Positions 57,105 to 64,000 of a DNA stretch of 64,000 nt are shown here, in pieces. The stretch's first letter is position 1, and the number at the start of each line of letters is the position of its first letter. Below the pieces are notes generated by a model. It made no database searches. It saw only the letters and a program-made list of their open reading frames with translations, and was not told where the DNA came from. A program made the translations under genes and the position numbers. Source of the DNA: Streblospio benedicti (Eukaryota > Annelida > Polychaeta > Spionida > Spionidae); contig CM032667.1 in NCBI GenBank assembly GCA_019095985.1, positions 1,448,961-1,512,960 on the forward strand, in the 5' to 3' direction.

Positions 57105-58580
57105 AAAGGGTGGTATAGTTGAAGGAAATAAATAGGTAATGTTTAAAGTGTTTCTGGGAAACTTTATGTTCCACTTTTTATGGTGTTGATAGCCTTTGTA
57201 AAATATGGAAGATTCTCATCCAGCGGTGATTGTTTATGTTACAAGTTTTACATCGATGTGCCAAATTTATTTTAAAGTGTTAAACTAATAACTGAAATGT
57301 GTATTTGATTTATATTGTCTTCAGTTTTACTTAGATTTCCTACTAACGAATTTGAAACAAAGCATGTTATAAAGATATGATTTAATGAATGATTAAAAGG
57401 AAATACTGTTAATTCTATTTATATTTTGAAGAACCGAAGATGATCTGCAAAAAATAGATGTTGTGTCTATATTATAATGTACTTTCAATATAAAAGTTTG
57501 TTAATATTTTGTTACAAATCCCGTCTTTCTGTCTTAATTGGATTCATGTTGGTGCTATACAGTGCTTTTTGTATTATGTAGATTTTTATAAAATATTTTG
57601 TACATATTAGCCATATACTCAGACTTATTTTTACATTTAACTTTTGTTTTATCTTGTTATGTAGACGTTTCCAGAATACCAGGTGCTAAAATGTGACCAT
57701 AGATTTAGTCATAGAAATATTGAATTAAAGTGTAATGTAAATTAATTTAATTTTATTGAGAAGATCGTAGCTCATAGTGTAAATATTACTTATGTAATTT
57801 TTTATTAGTTGGCAAATACTGCAGATATGCAAAGTGTCAATATACAGTTACACAAAACAGTCAACATAATGTTACACACAGCAACAAATTGTGATTGTTT
57901 TATATATATCATAAATGTTCTTGATAGGCAGCATTCATATTATATTGCACGTTTTAAATATCTCTAAAAAAACGTTGCAATCAATTCACAGAACATGCCA
58001 TACTCTGAAATGTTAGGTCACATCTACAAATAAAGTTAATTTTTGCTCACGTATTTTTTTAGAGATGATTAAAACTCTTGCTTGAACAGTAGCTACATGT
58101 ACCCCAGTAGCTGGTACGAAAGAATGTTCTTTAATATAGTTTAGTGCAAACTGCTGATCATAAAGTGGAAGGTTTTAAAATGTATCAATTTCTAGAAAAT
58201 TATCTTAAACCACATTGGATTTTCTATTAAATGATAGACAATGTAGCATTTATAGCAGTGTGATATGCAATTTAAAAAGGTATCTTAAAATGCTAACTTG
58301 TGGTTGGAGGCTAAAATTTTCACCAAGGCAATTCTGTGACTTTATTCTTCATTTAGGGGAAGTAAAGACGCACTTTCTTCAGCAAGAAAATGTAATTTCT
58401 CTTTTTAAGAGAAACTGTTTTCTTCATAGAAACCCTTTGTGAATTGTCTCTGTGGAAATTGATGAGGATTTAGATAAGAATAAATGTTATCAAATGTTAT
58501 CGAACAGAAAACAATGTATGAATGGCAAGTTTGTATGTGACTTATTTTGGTCATGAATAAACTTCTAGGTAAAAATGTGT
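57105..58580 (+). other. COL4A1: collagen IV 3' UTR (probable extent)
   Basis: AATAAA signals at 58029-58034, 58479-58484 and 58556-58561 suggest alternative ends, with a UTR of about 0.9-1.5 kb. One at 57127-57132 is only 22 bases past the stop and is less likely to be used. Confidence 0.5.
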
Positions 58581-60067
58581 TCTCGTTCTTGATAAAATAT
58601 TCAAGGACACAATGATTTTTACTTTTATTATAAACTACATTATTAAATAAGAGTGTCGCTGAAAGTCCCTTATGATTTTTAACACTAAATATTAGCCATC
58701 AGCCACCTACATAGACTAGTACCATGTACAAATGTATGTGGCTTTGGACTTTCACATTTCGAATGCATCAAGCTCCCTTCATGTTCACAAAAAGGAGCTA
58801 AATCAACCACAGACTTAGAAATTTCTAGTTCCCAGAATGACTTGCAATGTTATTTAACATTTCTGAAAATGCTAATTTGTTCAAGACATCTATAAATTTA
58901 ACGCTTTGAGATAAACAGGTCCAACTGCAGACATACAAGTACAATACATATAAATATCTACAACTATATCATTTGGTCCCACTACATTTTCTTCTGCCAA
59001 TCAACTGATATTTGATATCACATAGATTTTGGTATTAAATATCCTGTAAAAAAACTATAGACTATAAATAATAAATTTTGGTGAATATCACATACAATTT
59101 TAAATTGGTCCCCATTGATTAACCTAATTGAAAATACCACACAAATCATACCAATCAATCTATGGATCCTGCACTCTTGATGAAGTGGTCAAGAACACAG
59201 CACAACTTTCACCCATGGAGAGTAAAATGCCTTTGAAACTTGAACACACAAAAACATCTTTGATTATAGTTATGTAAGCATTGAACCACGTTTGAAGGTT
59301 GTTTTTCGAATGGTGTTGAATCTACGGCAGGAAAAATAAGGGGCATATTGGAGACTGATTTAAATCAAGATTATGTAAAGGGCAGCGCTTAACATTTGCA
59401 AAAAGAGGGGGGTGGGCGGTTGGATGGTCATATACGGTACTTGATTTTGTAATCTTATTTTCTTCATGATAGAATGATATTTGACCATTTGATTGTTGTG
59501 ACAATCATAAAATTTAGCATGCTGATGTCAATTGCACCTCACCAAGCCAAATTTTATGATTGACACGACAATCTTGTGGTCAAATCCTACATTTCAATAA
59601 CCTTCATATAATTGATTCTATTTAAATCGTTTTCAAGTTCTAAACTAAAAAACTAAAAAACTACAAGCAAATAATTTGTGTGTATTTTACAAACGAATAA
59701 CTTCTTTTAAAACACAAAAAACCCATTACATTACAAATGCAAACTTACATGTATGTGAGGAACACAATAATTGACTAATCTCAAACTATTGGAAGAAAAG
59801 TTTTATCACATTTTGGTAAACCACACCAACAGCACAAGTCATTAACAATTATGAATATTTAAATTACCTTGTATGTACCGAATTGCACGTTTGATAATAT
59901 CTATCAAGTGAGCAAAACACTATGAAATCCATTTTACAGCAGGAACAACGACACGAAACACAACATAACAAGAAGTAAGTTTATGCATACAACAAAGTAT
60001 GATATAAATTTACCCAAACAAAAAAAAAATAATAGAAGTGAAAAATTGAAGTATTTTCCATCCACTT
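58581..60067. other. region between convergent genes
   Basis: AT-rich; should include the IAH1-like 3' UTR. Apart from the hairpin at 59479 nothing was recognised. Confidence 0.5.
59479..59586. repeat. 108-base hairpin repeat
   Basis: TTTGACCATTTGATTGTTGT through CAATCATAAAATTT are mirrored by AAATTTTATGATTG through ACAATCTTGTGGTCAAA. Probably a small MITE. Confidence 0.7.
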
Positions 60068-60235
60068 TCATTTGAGAGAAGTCTGTGGGTTTTCATAATC
60101 GACCTCATTCCATAAAGGCATAATGGTTGGCAGATGTTGTGTTTTCTTCTCTATGATTGGCCAGAGAAGAGAGTCCAGGAAGTGAGCCCCTTTCTGAGAA
60201 AGATGCAGACCATCACTAAGAAAATGCTCCCAACC
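60068..60235 (-). CDS. IAH1: IAH1-like last exon with DxxH dyad
   Basis: 168 bases including TGA. WEHFLSDGLHLSQKGAHFLD carries the catalytic Asp and His. It ends NPQTSLK. Confidence 0.95.
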   Translation of the reverse strand, partial: GWEHFLSDGLHLSQKGAHFLDSLLWPIIEKKTQHLPTIMPLWNEVDYENPQTSLK

Positions 60236-61274
60236 CTAAAGAAAAAGAAATTGTCTCAAAAAATGCAAACCTTGCAAGATAATTGCTTACAAAACATGCA
60301 GATACTTTATAGGCCGACTCCAACTTATGTACTAAGTAAATTATACACAGAAATGTGATAAAATGAACAGGAATAACTGATTTGAGAATGTAGCAGTTGG
60401 GGAAAAATACTGTTTCAATACAGATGTTTTTGGTTGTGCTAATGCAATATGATGCCATCACCTTTTGTTTCTTCATGTTGGTGTAAAGATCGACAAAGTC
60501 CACATTACACTTGTGAGCTGCTCTCTCAGCAGCCAGTGAGTAAACTCCCACAATTTTGTCATCTTTGGTGAACGGCTTATCTAAAATAACATTTGTTAAT
60601 ACTTGCAATAGTAAACAGAGGTAAAATAAATTGTAATCATTTCCACCAATTATGTATTCGAACAACTATGTATCTAACAAGTGGGGTAAATGTATATAAA
60701 TATTAAATATTAATTTGATGCCAATTAATTATAAATATGAAATATTTACAAATATATCTAAAATCACATTTGTTAATACTTGCAATAGTAAACAGAGGTC
60801 AATCAACTGTAATGAAATCTTAATCAACTTTTCTACAATAAACTAACTAACTTGTTTCTTTGCAGTGATTTCCCCATACTATTTCATCACAAGGTGGTGG
60901 TCCGATAACCACTATCTTTTCTGGCACAACACCAAATTTCTAAAAGAACACACAAACAAAGTATGACACTATTTGGTGAAAATAAAAGAAAAAGCAATGA
61001 GAAAATTGAAAATTAAAACCAATGAACTAGTCAGACTACCATGCTAATCAAACTTACTCCAAATTCAATTACTATCTTAACCAAGTTCTCCTCATATTCA
61101 TCAACTGGAACATACTGTGTAGGATTTTCTGGTTTGTTTGAATCATTGGCACCTAGAAATATTGTTACAGCTGCGATATTTTCACAATCCTGCTTGGAAA
61201 ACAGCTTGGGCATCATCAACAAGTTCCACCTGGTGTTATATCCGGAGAATCCACGGTTTATGATGTCACATTTT
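60068..61274 (-). CDS. IAH1: IAH1-like SGNH/GDSL esterase, 5' end missing (four exons)
   Basis: The exons, read on the minus strand, are 61274-61058, 60939-60852, 60580-60462 and 60235-60068. The phases agree throughout and the stop is TGA at 60070-60068. The product matches isoamyl acetate-hydrolysing esterase 1 homologues: KCDIINRGFSGYNTRW, AVTIFLGANDS (SGNH block III, catalytic Asn), PENPTQYVPVDEYEENL, and SDGLHLSQKG with the Asp and His of the catalytic dyad. About 197 residues are present, and human IAH1 has 248. The missing part is the N-terminal exon with the GDS nucleophile block. Exon 61274 starts with one base of a split codon, so an upstream exon must exist, either in the gap or beyond the window. 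Substrate in animals is uncertain. Confidence 0.95.
60462..60580 (-). CDS. IAH1: IAH1-like penultimate exon
   Basis: 119 bases, phase 1 to 0. Encodes VYSLAAERAAHKCNVDFVDL, matching VGEYANACLQVAQDCGTDVLDL. Confidence 0.93.
60578..60799. repeat. duplicated 44-base segment covering an IAH1-like splice acceptor
   Basis: TATCTAAAATAACATTTGTT then AATACTTGCAATAGTAAACAGAGG at 60578-60621 recurs with one change at 60755-60799. The first copy includes the working acceptor and three exon bases. Confidence 0.8.
60852..60939 (-). CDS. IAH1: IAH1-like middle exon
   Basis: 88 bases, phase 0 to 1. KFGVVPEKIVVIGPPPCDE matches the ILITPTPLCE strand of human IAH1. Confidence 0.92.
61058..61274 (-). CDS. IAH1: IAH1-like exon with GAND block
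   Basis: 217 bases, starts phase 2, ends phase 0 before GTAAGTTT. Encodes the conserved RGFSGYNTRW and FLGANDS. Confidence 0.94.
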
Positions 61275-61721
61275 CTAAAAGAAAAGGTGTACTATTTTTA
61301 CATTGGTAATGATTCAGGTCATTGTACTGAAGAACTGTCAAACACAACACACCCAAGCACGCACGCACACACGCACGCACACACACAAGTTTCGATTTAA
61401 GCAGTTAAAATTAACTCCATCTTGATAAAATGAAAACTTTAATGTGGGCGGCTTAATTCCAACATGCTTTTTCAGACAGATGCACAATTTGGTTTCATGA
61501 AGGTGATAGGGAATGACATTGCCCACAGCTATATATATTTCTGCTGTAAAAAATGGTCCCAGGGTTCAGCAGGACCTCACACTCGACATGGTATGTGCAC
61601 CAAACTGATTTGTAAATCTTCGCAACAAAGTATATACAGATCTATGTGGTGTCACCATCGGGAAAATGCCTAGTCCTGAAAAGGATGAAGACTATTGGTC
61701 TGAAGACGTCCCAGCATGTAG

Positions 61722-61840
61722 GATGGGTGGATTAATGGTAGCACACCTGACTATGCACTATGCATACATGACCGGTCTGTAGTGCATCAAGGAGATTGTG
61801 AGTTTGAATCCATGACCATGGCATCCAAAGCTTGACAAGG
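61722..61840 (+). repeat. tRNA-derived SINE-like segment
   Basis: Exact A box TAGCACACCTG and a one-mismatch B box GTTTGAATC at tRNA-like spacing, followed by non-tRNA sequence. Repeated in copy 2 near 63145-63245. Confidence 0.5.
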
Positions 61841-62194
61841 TTCCCCCTAAATTCGACACTGCTAATAATATGAGACATCATACCTTCAATGCTATATAGC
61901 TATATCATTCATTAATCTTAACATGGATATTTTACAGCAAAAAAAAATTGTGGTTTTGATTCATTGGCATTTTGTGGCTATTTAATTTTGCAGTTTATGT
62001 ATAATTTCATTAGAAAATTTTAGAATAATTTGATAACAAAGACACAAATATAGGTACATATGAGTAAATTTTGTTGGATTGTCTTTTCTAACACTGAGGT
62101 TATTTACAATGTTATGAGACATATCTTATTAAAGTCTACGCACAAGTAGAACATCTTGTTCATGGAGCTTGAATCAACAAGTACCATGCTTAGG

Positions 62195-62622
62195 GACCAT
62201 TCAGTATTTATGACAGGGTGCGGTAGGAGGATTTTAGGGCAGGCCATGAACTTTTGTCACAATGTTTGGAGGAGGGGATATAAATTTTTTCACAAAAAGT
62301 TTACCCCTATTTTTGAGAGATTCTGTACTAAAATTTATTGTTTTCACTCTATGTAATATCGATTCCTGGTAAGTTTTGAGCATATATATTGAGCCCTTGA
62401 TATTCAGGGTGATTGTTTTATATTATGGATGTCCATCAAATAGGATTTGAGTTAACTGACAATGATTGCGTTAACCGTTGGGGGGGTGATCAATTTTTAT
62501 CCCATGAAATTGAGGGGTGTACCAATTTTTTCACAGAGATTTGAGGGGGGTATCAATTTTTTCACAGCATTTTTGGAAAATCCCCTACCCCACCCCTGTC
62601 ATAAATACTGAATGCTCTCTTA
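62195..62622. mobile_element. MITE L with CATTCAGTATTTATGACAGG ends
   Basis: Left ACCATTCAGTATTTATGACA and right (minus strand) AGCATTCAGTATTTATGACA are inverted repeats. The interior has G-rich runs and no coding frame. The second duplication copy lies at about 63597-63962. Confidence 0.75.
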
Positions 62623-62895
62623 TATAGGCTGTATATACAACACCATGGAATAAATTTTGATAAACTTGTTGATGCAATTCCTGATATTGTGAGCTCCTTG
62701 GTTAATGAATATTTTACATGAGATACTTTCTGTATCGAAAACTTTGGAATTTGATATATATTATAAAATATATTAAAATTTTTACAAACTATTTATTTTT
62801 TTCTTGGTTTTACTGTAAATGTAAATGTAAACTGCAAAATTGCTAGAGCGGCACACACAGTGAGCCCGTGAACACACGCATCATGTGAATCCCAT

Positions 62896-62995
62896 NNNNN
62901 NNNNNNNNNNNNNNNNNNNNNNNNNNNNNNNNNNNNNNNNNNNNNNNNNNNNNNNNNNNNNNNNNNNNNNNNNNNNNNNNNNNNNNNNNNNNNNN
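62896..62995. other. assembly gap (100 N)
   Basis: Exactly 100 unknown bases, between the two copies of the direct repeat. Confidence 0.99.
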
Positions 62996-64000
62996 GAATG
63001 GTATGTGCACCAAACTGATTTGTAAATCTTCGCAACAAAGCATATACAGATCTATGTGGTGTCACCATCGGGAAAATGCCTAGTCTGAAAAGGATGAAGA
63101 CTATTGGTCTGAAAGACGTCCCAGCATGTAGGATGGGTGGTAATGGTAGCACACCCGACTATGCACTATGCATACATGACCGGTCTGTAGTGCATCCAAA
63201 GGAGATTGTGAGTTTGAACCATGACCATCCAAAGCTTGACAAGGTTCCCCTAAATTGACACTGCTAATAATATGAGACATCATACCTTCAATGCTATATA
63301 GCTATATCATTCATAATCTTAACATGGATATTTTACAAAAAAAAAAATTTGTGGTTTTGATTCATTGGCATTTTGTGGCTATTTAATTTTGCAGTTTATG
63401 TATAATTTCATTAGAAAATTTTAGAATAATTTGATAACAAAGACACAAATATAGGTACATATGAGTAAATTTTGTTGGATTGTCTTTTCTAACACTGAGG
63501 TTATTTACAATGTTATAAGACATATCTTATTAAAGTCTACGCACAAGTAGAACATCTTGTTCATGGAGCTTGAATCAACAAGTACCATGCTTAGGGACCA
63601 TTCAGTATTTATGACAGGGTGCGGTAGGAGGATTTTAGGGCAGGCCATGAACTTTTGTCACAATGTTTTTGGAGGAGGATATAAATTTTTTTCACAAAAA
63701 GTTTACCCCTATTTTTGAGAGATTCTGTACTAAAATTTATTGTTTTATATTATGGATGTCCATCAAATAGGATTTGAGTTAATGATGACAATGATTTTGA
63801 GTTAACTGACAATGATTGGGGGGGAGGTGATCAATTTTTATCCCATGAAATTGAGGGGTGTACCAATTTTTTCACAGAGATTTGAGGGGGGTGGCTATCA
63901 ATTTTTTCACAGCATTTTTGGAAAATCCCCCTACCCCACCCTGTCATAAATACTGAATGCTCTCTTATATAGGCTGTATATACAACACCATGGAATAAAT
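62996..64000. repeat. direct repeat, copy 2
   Basis: Starts at the gap edge and matches 61588-62660. About 65 bases shorter overall, mostly through a missing block near 62345-62410 of copy 1 and many one-base indels. Confidence 0.93.

Larger units (their letters stand above)
61588..62660. repeat. direct repeat, copy 1 (about 1.05 kb)
   Basis: Begins GGTATGTGCACCAAACTG and stays nearly identical to 62996-64000 to the end of the window, with small indels. Contains a tRNA-like SINE and a MITE (below). Confidence 0.93.

Noticed and set aside
57127-57132. AATAAA as main poly(A) signal of the collagen gene
   Set aside because: Only 22 bases after the stop codon. Later signals at 58029-58561 fit better.

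Overview
The window is AT-rich, intron-rich animal DNA with many small inverted-repeat transposons, tRNA-derived SINE pieces, LINE fragments and two 100-base assembly gaps (13909-14008, 62896-62995). Gene structure and repeat types fit a marine invertebrate bilaterian such as a hemichordate, mollusc or brachiopod. The sequence alone does not settle the phylum.

The main content is one complete plus-strand gene for an alpha1-type chain of basement-membrane collagen IV. The coding region runs from 12629 to 57104 in 41 exons, all with GT-AG introns and consistent phases. They add up to 5433 bases, or 1810 residues plus stop. In order the chain has a signal peptide, a 7S cysteine cluster, a glycine-cysteine-N-glycosylation element, a long interrupted Gly-X-Y helix with a CxxC loop, and a twelve-cysteine NC1 domain that keeps the methionine and lysine of the sulfilimine cross-link. 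A 16-residue C-terminal tail with an N-glycosylation sequon is unusual.

Left of it, head-to-head and 941 bases away ATG to ATG, two minus-strand exons (11688-11618 and 11394-11346) encode a second signal peptide that ends in phase 0 exactly as the collagen signal exon does. This is the layout of vertebrate COL4A1/COL4A2, so the left gene is a candidate alpha2-type partner sharing a bidirectional promoter. I could not identify its later exons in the left 11.3 kb, so its identity is an inference.

Right of the collagen gene and convergent with it lie four minus-strand exons (61274-60068) of an IAH1-like SGNH/GDSL esterase. Its first exon, with the catalytic serine block, is not visible. The right edge (about 61.59-64 kb) holds a direct duplication of about 1.05 kb across an assembly gap, probably two haplotypes placed side by side.

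The rest is intron and intergenic sequence colonised by repeats. The 5.2-kb intron 22 carries a 2-kb CpG-rich inverted-repeat transposon with a second transposon nested in it, then a nearly whole LINE reverse transcriptase. Other introns hold small hairpin elements, two of them close to exon borders. I saw no LTR or viral elements, no RNA genes and no CRISPR array.
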